From contig JAHCKF010000086.1 of the NCBI GenBank assembly GCA_026125925.1, positions 1 to 10,680 on the forward strand: a stretch of 10,680 nt of DNA. Reading direction: 5' to 3'. Shown here in pieces: positions 1 through 5,957 of this stretch. The stretch's first letter is position 1. Every line of letters starts with the position of its first letter. The notes under the pieces were generated by a model that had not been told where the DNA came from, ran no database searches, and saw nothing but the letters and a program-made list of their open reading frames with translations. The DNA is from Pseudolabrys sp. GTDB lineage: Bacteria > Pseudomonadota > Alphaproteobacteria > Rhizobiales > Xanthobacteraceae. The position numbers and the translations under genes were made by a program.

Positions 1-203
1 GCCTGCCGATGATCGTCAACGACACCAAGGATGGCTGGCGCCGCATCGGCGAGGTGAGGGCGGCGAAGGTGCGTCCGCGCCGCCGCCGGCACAGCGCCCA
101 CAAGCGCCGCCGGCCGACATTCCTCGCGCGCCGCAAGGCGGGTTGCCTGGCGCCGGCGATGGCGGTGTATCGCGACGAGCACGAGATTATCGCAAGGAAT
201 TGA
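1..203 (+). CDS. C-terminal fragment of a DUF6101-like protein (5' end outside window)
   Basis: The frame reading from base 3 is open from the window edge to a TGA at 201-203, giving 66 residues. The first in-frame ATG is at 9, but the frame is open before it, so the true start is probably upstream. The segment has an Arg/Lys-rich patch (RPRRRRHSAHKRRRP) and ends in YRDEHEIIARN. From memory, a basic RRRR-x-SA-x-KRRRP stretch followed by a short tail ending in EIIARN is typical of the C-terminus of DUF6101 proteins, a family of unknown function found in Rhizobiales. That assignment is recall, not a search result. The basic tail could bind nucleic acid or acidic lipid, but this is speculation. 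The palindromic element at 207-364 begins 4 bases after the stop. Confidence 0.5.
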   Translation, partial: LPMIVNDTKDGWRRIGEVRAAKVRPRRRRHSAHKRRRPTFLARRKAGCLAPAMAVYRDEHEIIARN

Positions 204-206
204 ATT

Positions 207-364
207 CGTCGTCCCGGGCGAAAGCCAACGTCGTCCCCGCGCATAGCCGTCCAAAGGACGGCGTTCTTTCAGAACGCCTATGGGCGGGGACCCATACGCC
301 GTGTGTTCTCGAAAGATCTGTGGTTATGGGTCCCGGCTCTCGCTGACGCTCGGCCGGGACGACG
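207..364. repeat. Nested palindromic intergenic element (MITE/RPE-like), 158 bp
   Basis: The element is bounded by perfect 11-bp inverted repeats: CGTCGTCCCGG at 207-217 and CCGGGACGACG at 354-364. Inside are further stems: 234-246 with 278-290 (12 of 13 pair), 247-252 with 256-261 (CCGTCC, loop AAA, GGACGG), 262-267 with 271-276 (CGTTCT, loop TTC, AGAACG), and 287-296 with 325-334 (GGGACCCATA with TATGGGTCCC). The last stem shares bases 287-290 with the first, so the two compete. The single strand could fold as a branched cloverleaf. It holds no convincing gene. It lies between the ends of two convergent genes, 4 bases after one stop and 7 bases before the other, so it may also act in transcription termination or mRNA 3'-end protection. 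Its core motif recurs in the element at 7918-8013. Confidence 0.8.
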
Positions 365-371
365 GGCTGAG

Positions 372-746
372 CTACTTACACTTCCTCAGCATCACTCGCC
401 CGCCCGGCTGCTGGTTCATCTCGACGCGATCGGCGTCGATGAGTTTCAGCGTGTAGCGCGCCTGCGCGCTGCTGATCTGGCCGGTGGTGAAGACATCGAC
501 GACGCGATATTCCGACGCGCCGCCGCGCTGCACCGATTTGTTGCGGTAGGCTGGAACGCCGCTGTTGCTGTCGGTGCGCTGATTGCCGCTGAACGAGATG
601 ACGCGCAGCCGGGCGCAATCGATCGGGCCTTTCTCGGTCGAGGCGCTGACGCCCCAGCTTCCCGAGATCGGATAAATGTCGGCGAGCGCCGGCGCGGCCG
701 TCAAAGCAACGGCGGCGAGCGCGGCGATGATCGATGCCTTGGCCAT
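372..746 (-). CDS. Small exported protein of unknown function
   Basis: This encodes 124 residues. I chose the ATG at 746 because AGAAAGAGG lies just upstream as a ribosome-binding site; a GTG at 761 would add five residues and put that site inside the gene. The N-terminus is a clear Sec signal peptide: MAK, a hydrophobic core (SIIAALAAVALTAAP), then ALA before the likely cleavage site at about residue 22. The mature protein is about 100 residues and starts DIYPISGSWG. It has two cysteines, one in IDCARLR and one in the C-terminal LRKCK, which could form a disulfide in the periplasm. No lipobox, membrane segment or catalytic motif is visible, and I do not recognise the family. The alternation of polar and hydrophobic residues suggests a small beta-rich fold. 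It lies 55 bp downstream of the TetR gene on the same strand, so co-transcription is possible; I saw no clear promoter in the gap. Confidence 0.75.
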   Translation of the reverse strand: MAKASIIAALAAVALTAAPALADIYPISGSWGVSASTEKGPIDCARLRVISFSGNQRTDSNSGVPAYRNKSVQRGGASEYRVVDVFTTGQISSAQARYTLKLIDADRVEMNQQPGGRVMLRKCK

Positions 747-801
747 GCCTCTTTCTAACACGGCGGCCGGGCCCGCGGATCAGCAAATCGGCGCGGTATG
801 A

Positions 802-1449
802 TTAACGGACCTTGTACGCGGCCATGAAAGTGCGAACGGCAATGCCGACGACATAGGCGATGCGTTCCTCGGTCGGCGGCGGGCCGAAGTTGAACAGCAT
901 CGGCTTGAGCATGGTGGCGTGGCAGGTCTCGATGAACTGCGCCGCCGCGATCTCGTGGTCGTCGATGGCGAGGATGCCGGCGTCGGTCTGCGCCTTGAGA
1001 TAGGCGGCGAGGCTGGCGACGCCGCGGGCAGGGCCGGATTCGTAGAGCTTGCGGCCGACTTCCGGCATGCGCTCGGCGACCGCGATCACGGTGCGCCAGG
1101 ACGACAGGCGCTGCGGATTGCCGAGCGCCTTGACGAAGGCCTTGCCGCGGCGGAGCAGCACCGCCTCGACGTCATGGTCGTTGGGGTCGAAGTCGAAGAC
1201 GCCGTCGAGCTGCATGACGCATTCGCCGCGCACCATGCCGTCGAACAGGTCGTCCTTGTCCTTGAAGTAGACGTACAGAGTGCCCTTGGACACGCCGGCC
1301 GCCTTGGCGATGTCCATCATGCTGGCGGCGTCGAAGCCGCGGTCGAGGAATACCTTGCGGGCGCCGTCCAGAATCTGGCGCCGCTTGGCGCTGTCATCAG
1401 CGTTGTCGCTCGGCCGCTCCAGCAGGCTGTCCGCCTGGATTTCACTCAT
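802..1449 (-). CDS. TetR/AcrR-family transcriptional repressor, probable regulator of the emrAB pair
   Basis: This is a 215-residue protein of normal TetR-family length. The ATG at 1449 is preferred over ATGs further upstream (as far as 1560) because GGGGAGA lies 6-7 bases before it and because the extra 37 residues would be atypical. The TetR_N DNA-binding domain spans about residues 22-70. It starts [17 protein letters not shown], with the helix-turn-helix in the region [27 protein letters not shown] (residues 43-69), a near-textbook match. The C-terminal ligand domain (about 75-215) resembles the AefR-like type, including [17 protein letters not shown] and [16 protein letters not shown]; that sub-family call is tentative. 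The gene is divergent from the efflux genes, and the shared 218-bp interval holds two perfect palindromes of the kind TetR dimers bind. By family knowledge it would repress the pump until a ligand is bound, and operator 1 suggests that it also regulates itself. Confidence 0.92.
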   Translation of the reverse strand: MSEIQADSLLERPSDNADDSAKRRQILDGARKVFLDRGFDAASMMDIAKAAGVSKGTLYVYFKDKDDLFDGMVRGECVMQLDGVFDFDPNDHDVEAVLLRRGKAFVKALGNPQRLSSWRTVIAVAERMPEVGRKLYESGPARGVASLAAYLKAQTDAGILAIDDHEIAAAQFIETCHATMLKPMLFNFGPPPTEERIAYVVGIAVRTFMAAYKVR

Positions 1450-1546
1450 TACCAATCTCCCCGAGACGAATTCTATCGTCACGTCAGTCCTTTGCCTGGC
1501 ACCGGACGGCTTGTCCCCCGACGAATCCGCCCGTTGCACACAGAAA

Positions 1547-1577
1547 TTTATATGGCGCAATCCATCTAAAGAATCAA
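1547..1577 (-). promoter_or_regulatory. Candidate promoter for the tetR gene
   Basis: On the minus strand there is TTGATT (1577 to 1572) as a possible -35 and TATAAA (1552 to 1547) as a possible -10, separated by 19 bp, which is longer than ideal. The -35 directly abuts operator 1 (1578-1596), which would allow autoregulation. The spacing makes this a weak call. The transcript would have a leader of about 90 bases before the ATG at 1449. Confidence 0.35.
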
Positions 1578-1596
1578 TGACCGAACCGTTCGGTCA
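1578..1596. promoter_or_regulatory. TetR-type operator 1 (perfect 19-bp palindrome)
   Basis: The sequence TGACCGAACCGTTCGGTCA has perfect 9-bp arms around a single central base at 1587. It lies 3 bp upstream of the forward -35 hexamer and directly next to the candidate reverse -35. Palindromes built on GACCG...CGGTC next to TetR-regulated efflux genes are common in proteobacteria. That the neighbouring repressor binds here is inference from position and symmetry. Confidence 0.85.
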
Positions 1597-1599
1597 ATA

Positions 1600-1628
1600 T
1601 TGACAGCTCCCCAGTACCGGCGTATTTG
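1600..1628 (+). promoter_or_regulatory. Sigma-70-type promoter of the emrAB operon
   Basis: A perfect consensus -35 (TTGACA, 1600-1605) is followed by exactly 17 bp and a partial -10 (TATTTG, 1623-1628). The start of transcription would fall at about 1635, the first base of operator 2. Operators flank the promoter on both sides, a layout that would let bound repressor exclude RNA polymerase. Confidence 0.65.
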
Positions 1629-1634
1629 CATCGT

Positions 1635-1653
1635 TGACCGAACGGTTCGGTCA
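1635..1653. promoter_or_regulatory. TetR-type operator 2 (perfect 19-bp palindrome)
   Basis: The sequence TGACCGAACGGTTCGGTCA is the exact reverse complement of operator 1; on the same strand they differ only at the central base (1644 here). Its centre is 57 bp from that of operator 1. It covers the predicted transcription start of emrA and ends 1 base before the Shine-Dalgarno (TTGGAG, 1655-1660), so it would lie in the very 5' end of the mRNA. Confidence 0.85.
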
Positions 1654-1667
1654 GTTGGAGCCATTCC

Positions 1668-2975
1668 ATGTTGCAGCGCGCCAAGAGTTCCGACGGGTCC
1701 CGACTGAGCGTCGTCGCCCCGGATCAGGCCGCCCCGGCCATTCAGGCGGGCGAGGTCGCGGAACAGCCGGCCGTCACCGCCGAAACGGACGCCAAGGCGG
1801 CGCAGCCGGAAGCGCCGGCCGCCAAAGCGGGCCTTGGCGCGGTGCTCAAGGCCAACCGCAAGCGCGCTTTGATGGGCGTCGGCGCCGTCGCCGCCCTGGG
1901 GCTGGTCTGGGCCGGGTACAATTACGTGGTCACCGGCCGCTACCTGGTCTCGACGGATGACGCTTACGTGCGCGCCGATTCGACCACCCTTGCCGCCAAA
2001 GTGTCCGGTTACGTTTCTTCCATCGCCGTCGGTGACAACAGCTACGTTCACGCGGGCGACGTGATCGCCCGCATCGACGACGGCGATTACCGTCTCGCGG
2101 TCAATGCCGCCCGTGACAAGGTGGCGACGCAGGAGGCCACCGTCGATCGCATCGGTCGCCAGATCGACGCTCAGCAGGCGATGGTGACGCAGGCACAGGC
2201 GCAACTGCTGTCGGCCGAAGCGCAGGCCAAGCGCGCCGAGCTCGAACTGGCGCGTCAGCAGAAACTCGCCGGCAATGCCTTCGCCAGCCAGCAGACCCTG
2301 GAGCAGGCGCAGTCCAACCGCGATCAGACCAGCGCCGCGGTCGTCTCCGCCAAGGCGCAAATCGTCGCCGCCAACGCCAATGTCGATGTGCTCAAGGCGC
2401 AGCAGTTAGAGGCCTCGCGCACGCTCGACGAACTCAAGACCGCGCAGGCCAAGGCCGAGCGCGATCTGTCCTTCACCGAAATCCGCGCGCCGATCGACGG
2501 CGTCATCGGCAACCGCGCCGCCAAGACCGGCGACTTCATGCAGACCGGCCAGCGCTTCGCCAGCCTGGTGCCGCTCGACGACGTTTATGTCGACGCCAAC
2601 TTCAAGGAAACGCAGTTGACGCGGTTGCGGCCCGGCCAGCCGGTCGATGTCAGCGTCGATGCGCTCCCGGAACACGATATCCACGGCACGGTGGCCAGCA
2701 TGTCGCCGGCGTCGGGCTCGGTGTTCTCGCTGCTGCCGCCCGACAACGCCACCGGCAACTTCACTAAGATCGTTCAGCGCATTCCGGTGCGCATCAAGGT
2801 GCCGGCCGACGTCGCCAATCGCAAGCTGTTGCGGCCCGGCATGTCGGTGGTGGTGAGCGTCAACACCAAATCGGCCAGCAATTCCTCCGTCGCGGACGGC
2901 GGCTCCTGGTTCGCGGCCAATGCCGCGCCGGCCGCCACGCAGTCCGCATCGAACGACCAGTCTCTCCGGCGGTAA
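1668..2975 (+). CDS. emrA: EmrA/HlyD-family membrane-fusion (periplasmic adaptor) protein
   Basis: This 435-residue protein would link the inner-membrane pump to an outer-membrane TolC-type channel. In order it has a cytoplasmic Ala/Pro/Glu-rich N-terminus (about 1-63), one membrane segment (about 67-88, after the basic KANRKR), the family motif TDDAYV (96-101), and the first half of the lipoyl/barrel-sandwich domain (about 107-137). A long Gln/Ala-rich alpha-helical coiled-coil hairpin (about 140-265) follows, then the second lipoyl half starting FTEIRAPIDGVIGNR (269 onward). The beta-barrel carries ANFKETQL (310-317), with ASGSVFSLLPPDNATGNFTK from 348. These last two stretches are strong EmrA signatures, as opposed to AcrA-type RND adaptors. 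It is somewhat longer than E. coli EmrA (about 390) because of the N- and C-terminal extensions. The start is supported by TTGGAG 7 bases upstream. emrB follows after 13 bp. No TolC-like gene is in the window. Confidence 0.93.
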   Translation: MLQRAKSSDGSRLSVVAPDQAAPAIQAGEVAEQPAVTAETDAKAAQPEAPAAKAGLGAVLKANRKRALMGVGAVAALGLVWAGYNYVVTGRYLVSTDDAYVRADSTTLAAKVSGYVSSIAVGDNSYVHAGDVIARIDDGDYRLAVNAARDKVATQEATVDRIGRQIDAQQAMVTQAQAQLLSAEAQAKRAELELARQQKLAGNAFASQQTLEQAQSNRDQTSAAVVSAKAQIVAANANVDVLKAQQLEASRTLDELKTAQAKAERDLSFTEIRAPIDGVIGNRAAKTGDFMQTGQRFASLVPLDDVYVDANFKETQLTRLRPGQPVDVSVDALPEHDIHGTVASMSPASGSVFSLLPPDNATGNFTKIVQRIPVRIKVPADVANRKLLRPGMSVVVSVNTKSASNSSVADGGSWFAANAAPAATQSASNDQSLRR

Positions 2976-2988
2976 GCGAAAGCGTAAT

Positions 2989-4596
2989 ATGAGTACGCTT
3001 ACCGCCAACGACGCGCTTCCGGTTGCCGCACGTTCCCCGACAGGCGGTGCCGGAAGCGCGGAATCTCTTGCCGCGCGGCGCAAGCTGCTCGGTTTCGTCG
3101 TGATGTGCTTCGGCATGTTCATGGCGATCCTCGACATCCAGATCGTCTCGGCCTCGCTCAGCGAGATCCAGGCCGGCCTGTCCGCTTCGGCCGACGAGAT
3201 CCCGTGGGTGCAAACCTCGTATCTGATCGCGGAGGTCATCGCGATCCCGCTGTCGGGCTATCTGTCGCGCGCGCTCGGCACGCGCACGCTCTTCACCGTC
3301 GCCGCCGCCGGTTTCACTTTCGCCAGCGTCATGTGCGGCCTGTCTTCCTCGATCAACAGCATGATCCTGTGGCGCGCGCTGCAGGGTTTCATCGGTGGCG
3401 GCATGATCCCCACCGTGTTTGCTGCCGCCTACATCATCTTCCCCGGTCCCCGGCAGAAGATGGTGGCTCCGGTGGTCGGGCTGATCGCAACCCTTGCCCC
3501 CACGATCGGCCCGACTGTCGGAGGTTACGTCACCGAAGCCTTGTCCTGGCACTGGCTGTTCTTCATCAACATCGTTCCGGGCATCGCCGTGTCGCTGCTG
3601 GCCTGGATGCTGATCGACATCGACAAGCCGGATCACACGCTGCTCAGCCGCTTCGACTGGTGGGGCCTGTTGTCGATGGCCGGCTTCCTCGGCGCCGCCG
3701 AATACGTGCTGGAGGAGGGGCCGCGCAAGGGCTGGTTCGACGAGGAGGAGATCCTGCTGCTGGCGATCGTCTCGGTCGTCTGCGCCATCGCCTTCTTCAC
3801 GCGCTCGCTGATGGCGAAGAACCCGATCGTCGATCTGCGCGCCTTCACCAACCGCAATTTCGCGATGGGCAGCCTGTTCTCCTTCGTGCTCGGCATCGGC
3901 CTTTACGGCCTGACCTATCTCTATCCCGTCTATCTGGCGCAGGTGCGCGGCTACAACGCGCTGATGATCGGCGAAACCATGTTCGTCTCCGGCGTCGCCA
4001 TGTTCATGACGGCGCCGATTGTCGGCCAGCTCACGCAGCGCGTCGATCCGCGCTACATCCTGATGACCGGCTTTTTGCTGTTCGCCATCGGCACCTGGCA
4101 GATGACCGGGCTGACCAAGGATTGGGATTTCTGGGAGTTGCTGTGGCCGCAGATCTTCCGCGGCGTCGGCCTGATGGCCGCGATGGTGCCGGTGACCAAC
4201 ACGGCGCTCGGCACGCTCGACCCGGCGCGGCTGAAGAATGCCTCCGGCCTGTTTAACCTGACACGCAACCTCGGCGGCGCCATCGGCCTTGCCGTCATCA
4301 ACACGCTGCTCAACGACCGCATGGACCTGCATCTCGTGCGCCTGCACGAGGCGGTCAACGGCGCCAGCGTTGCCGCGACCGAGACGCTCAACGAGCTGAC
4401 GCAGAAGTTCGGCGGCACCGACGGCGCGCTGATGGCGCTCAAGCAGGTGTCGATGATGGCGCGGCAGCAGGCGCTGGTGATGAGCTTCGCCGACGTGTTC
4501 TTCATGCTGACGGTGATGTTCGTCGGACTCGCGGCCGCCGGCATCATGATGAAGAAACCGCAGGCTCCGGCCGGCGCCGGTGGCGGCGGGCACTAG
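2989..4596 (+). CDS. emrB: EmrB/QacA-type DHA2 MFS efflux pump, 14 TM segments
   Basis: This 535-residue inner-membrane, proton-driven drug exporter is a little longer than E. coli EmrB (about 510). Visible family features are the TM1 segment with LDIQIVSASLSEI (48-60), W73 in PWVQTSY, a motif A-like loop GYLSRALGTRTLF (90-102), motif B RALQGFIGGGMIPT (129-142), motif C GLIATLAPTIGPTVGGY (164-180) typical of antiporters, and SWHWLFFINI (186-195). The C-terminus is Gly-rich (PAGAGGGGH). I chose the ATG at 2989, 13 bp after the emrA stop. The frame stays open to an ATG at 2920 inside emrA, but those 23 residues are Arg/Pro-rich and look like out-of-frame emrA. The Shine-Dalgarno is weak (GGTAAG at the emrA stop), so translational coupling is likely. 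Together with the adaptor it should expel hydrophobic compounds; the substrate cannot be read from the sequence. Confidence 0.93.
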   Translation: MSTLTANDALPVAARSPTGGAGSAESLAARRKLLGFVVMCFGMFMAILDIQIVSASLSEIQAGLSASADEIPWVQTSYLIAEVIAIPLSGYLSRALGTRTLFTVAAAGFTFASVMCGLSSSINSMILWRALQGFIGGGMIPTVFAAAYIIFPGPRQKMVAPVVGLIATLAPTIGPTVGGYVTEALSWHWLFFINIVPGIAVSLLAWMLIDIDKPDHTLLSRFDWWGLLSMAGFLGAAEYVLEEGPRKGWFDEEEILLLAIVSVVCAIAFFTRSLMAKNPIVDLRAFTNRNFAMGSLFSFVLGIGLYGLTYLYPVYLAQVRGYNALMIGETMFVSGVAMFMTAPIVGQLTQRVDPRYILMTGFLLFAIGTWQMTGLTKDWDFWELLWPQIFRGVGLMAAMVPVTNTALGTLDPARLKNASGLFNLTRNLGGAIGLAVINTLLNDRMDLHLVRLHEAVNGASVAATETLNELTQKFGGTDGALMALKQVSMMARQQALVMSFADVFFMLTVMFVGLAAAGIMMKKPQAPAGAGGGGH

Positions 4597-4615
4597 TCAT
4601 CAAACCACGTGCGTG

Positions 4616-4651
4616 TTTCGCGGCCGCGAAAAATATTGCAATAATTTAATG
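4616..4651. other. Perfect 16-bp palindrome followed by an AT-rich patch
   Basis: TTTCGCGGCCGCGAAA (4616-4631) is perfectly self-complementary and could form a 6-bp stem with a GGCC loop. It runs into an AT-rich stretch: 20 of the 22 bases at 4629-4650 are A or T. That stretch includes a partial dyad centred on ATTGCAAT. It begins 20 bases after the emrB stop. It could be a weak hairpin at the end of emrAB, or a regulatory or promoter patch for the next operon. I found no well-spaced -35/-10 pair; TTGCAA (4636-4641) with GTAAAT (4661-4666) has a 19-bp spacer and is poor. Confidence 0.4.
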
Positions 4652-4712
4652 TTGCCGCGCGTAAATGCGGCACCAATTTCGTCCAAATTGTGCGAGAGAC
4701 GACTGACCGTTG

Positions 4713-4735
4713 CCACGGCGTTCGTCGTGGTTTTT
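4713..4735 (+). terminator. Intrinsic terminator-like hairpin after emrAB
   Basis: CCACGGC (4713-4719) pairs with GTCGTGG (4724-4730) around a GTTC loop, giving a 7-bp stem with one G-T wobble. Five T follow directly (4731-4735). It is the best rho-independent terminator in the window and sits 117 bases after the emrB stop. It is 62 bases before the next gene. If that gene's promoter lies upstream of the hairpin, the structure would instead act as a leader attenuator. Confidence 0.65.
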
Positions 4736-4796
4736 CACATGGGGGCGACGTCATCGCGTGCACGGCCTGATGGGCCGGGCTCGGGGATTGCTCGCC

Positions 4797-5957
4797 ATGA
4801 AATATCGTTTACTCGTCATCGCCGCGGCGCTGTGCGCCTTTGCCGCGCCGGCCTTCGCCGCCGACACCCACGACGTCAAAGGTCTTTATCTCCTGACCGA
4901 CTATCCGGCTGTCACCGTGCAGCCGGGCGCGACCTCCACCGTCAACATCAAGCTGCACAATTACGACATGGCGCCGGAGCGCCTGGCGCTGTCGGTCAAC
5001 GGCGTGCCGAAGGGCTGGACCGCGACCTTGCTCGGCGGCGGCCAGCCGATCGCCGCGGCGATGCCGGCGGCCGACGACACCACGACGATCGATCTGCGCC
5101 TCGACGTGCCGAAGGACGCGCAGATCGGCACGCAGACCATCACGGTGAACGCCGACGGACCGAACACGCATATCGCGCTGCCGGTAGCGGTCACGCTCGC
5201 CAAGCAGTTGCCGGCCAAGCTGTCGCTGTCGTCGCAACTGCCGGAGCTGCGCGGCAACGCGCATTCGAGCTTCGAGTACACTTTCACCATCAAGAACGAC
5301 AGCGGCAAGAAGCTGTTGGTCAGCCTCGCGGCGCAGGCGCCGAACAATTTCGACACCGCGTTCACCGAGGCCTATGGCACGCAGCAACTGACCGCCATTC
5401 CCGTTGACGCCGGCAAGACCAAGGACGTGAAGCTCAAGGTCACGCCGCCCGACAACGTCGATGCCGGGCATTATCCGGTGAAGGTGAACGTCGTCGCCGA
5501 CGACGCCAAGGCCTCGTCCGAAGTCGCCCTCGACATCACCGGGCAGCCGAAATTGTCGCTCGCCGGCCGCGACGGCCTGCTCAGCGCCGCCGCTACCGCC
5601 GGCAAGCAGAGTTCGGTGCCGGTCGTCATCAGCAACACCGGCACGGCGCCGGCCGAGAACGTCAAGCTGTCGAGCAACGCGCCGAGCGGCTGGAAGGTGA
5701 CGTTCGAGCCGAAAAGCATCGAGCGTATCGCGCCGAACCAGCATGCGCAGGTGCAGGCGCTGATCACGCCGCCGGCCAAGGCCATTGCCGGCGACTATGT
5801 GACGGGGCTGACCGCCTCGACCCATGGCGAAACCGGCAGTGCCAGCTTCCGCGTCGCCGTCACCACCTCGACCATGTGGGGCATCGCCGGCGCCGGCTTG
5901 ATCGGCGCGGCGCTGCTCATCATGGTCGGCGCCGTTGCCCGCTTCGGACGGCGCTGA
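4797..5957 (+). CDS. Exported, membrane-anchored protein with tandem NEW3-type Ig-like domains, partner of an ABC-2 transporter
   Basis: The protein has 386 residues. It has a Sec signal peptide (MKYRLLVIAAALCAFAAPAFAA, cleavage near 21-22), a periplasmic region of about 335 residues, and one C-terminal membrane segment (about 360-382) ending in RFGRR, so it should be tethered with a very short cytoplasmic tail. The periplasmic part reads as three tandem beta-sandwich repeats, at about 29-134, 138-248 and 250-356. Each has the NEW3 (alpha-galactosidase-associated, COG1470-like) pattern of a V/I-N-x-G strand, then P-x-GW in repeats 1 and 3 (W74, W299), then a P-x-x-A/I-G-x-Y/Q motif. Such domains are usually thought to bind carbohydrate or protein, but no binding site can be assigned. 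The start is the ATG at 4797 because the signal peptide follows at once; an in-frame ATG at 4710 would translate the terminator hairpin. The GGGG upstream is a weak ribosome site. The stop overlaps the next gene's start by one base. Confidence 0.85.
   Translation: MKYRLLVIAAALCAFAAPAFAADTHDVKGLYLLTDYPAVTVQPGATSTVNIKLHNYDMAPERLALSVNGVPKGWTATLLGGGQPIAAAMPAADDTTTIDLRLDVPKDAQIGTQTITVNADGPNTHIALPVAVTLAKQLPAKLSLSSQLPELRGNAHSSFEYTFTIKNDSGKKLLVSLAAQAPNNFDTAFTEAYGTQQLTAIPVDAGKTKDVKLKVTPPDNVDAGHYPVKVNVVADDAKASSEVALDITGQPKLSLAGRDGLLSAAATAGKQSSVPVVISNTGTAPAENVKLSSNAPSGWKVTFEPKSIERIAPNQHAQVQALITPPAKAIAGDYVTGLTASTHGETGSASFRVAVTTSTMWGIAGAGLIGAALLIMVGAVARFGRR

Noticed and set aside
234..290. CRISPR-like repeat or tRNA from the cloverleaf shape
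   Set aside because: There are no regularly spaced direct repeats, and no T-loop (GTTCRANYC) or CCA-type acceptor pattern; the stems fit an intergenic palindromic element.
303..758. Plus-strand open frame of 151 codons opposite the small exported protein
   Set aside because: It starts inside the palindromic element and lacks a ribosome site; the minus strand has a signal peptide and ribosome site.
919..1569. Plus-strand open frame of 216 codons opposite the TetR gene
   Set aside because: It has Asp/Glu/Val/Gly-rich shadow composition; the minus strand carries an unambiguous TetR helix-turn-helix.
1566..2360. Minus-strand open frame of 264 codons opposite emrA and the promoter region
   Set aside because: It reads through both operators and the emrA coding strand, is composed of Gly/Arg/Asp-rich shadow codons and has no ribosome site of note.
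3105..4256. Plus-strand open frame of 383 codons inside emrB
   Set aside because: It is an Arg/His-rich out-of-frame reading of the pump gene and has no start signal.
2860..4593. Minus-strand open frame of 577 codons opposite emrB
   Set aside because: It is rich in His, Arg, Asp and Gln with no domain pattern, as expected for the antisense of GC-rich membrane-protein DNA; the plus strand encodes a clear EmrB.
4809..5825. Minus-strand open frame of 338 codons opposite the NEW3 gene
   Set aside because: It has Arg/Gly/Val-rich antisense composition; the plus strand has a signal peptide, repeats and an anchor in frame.
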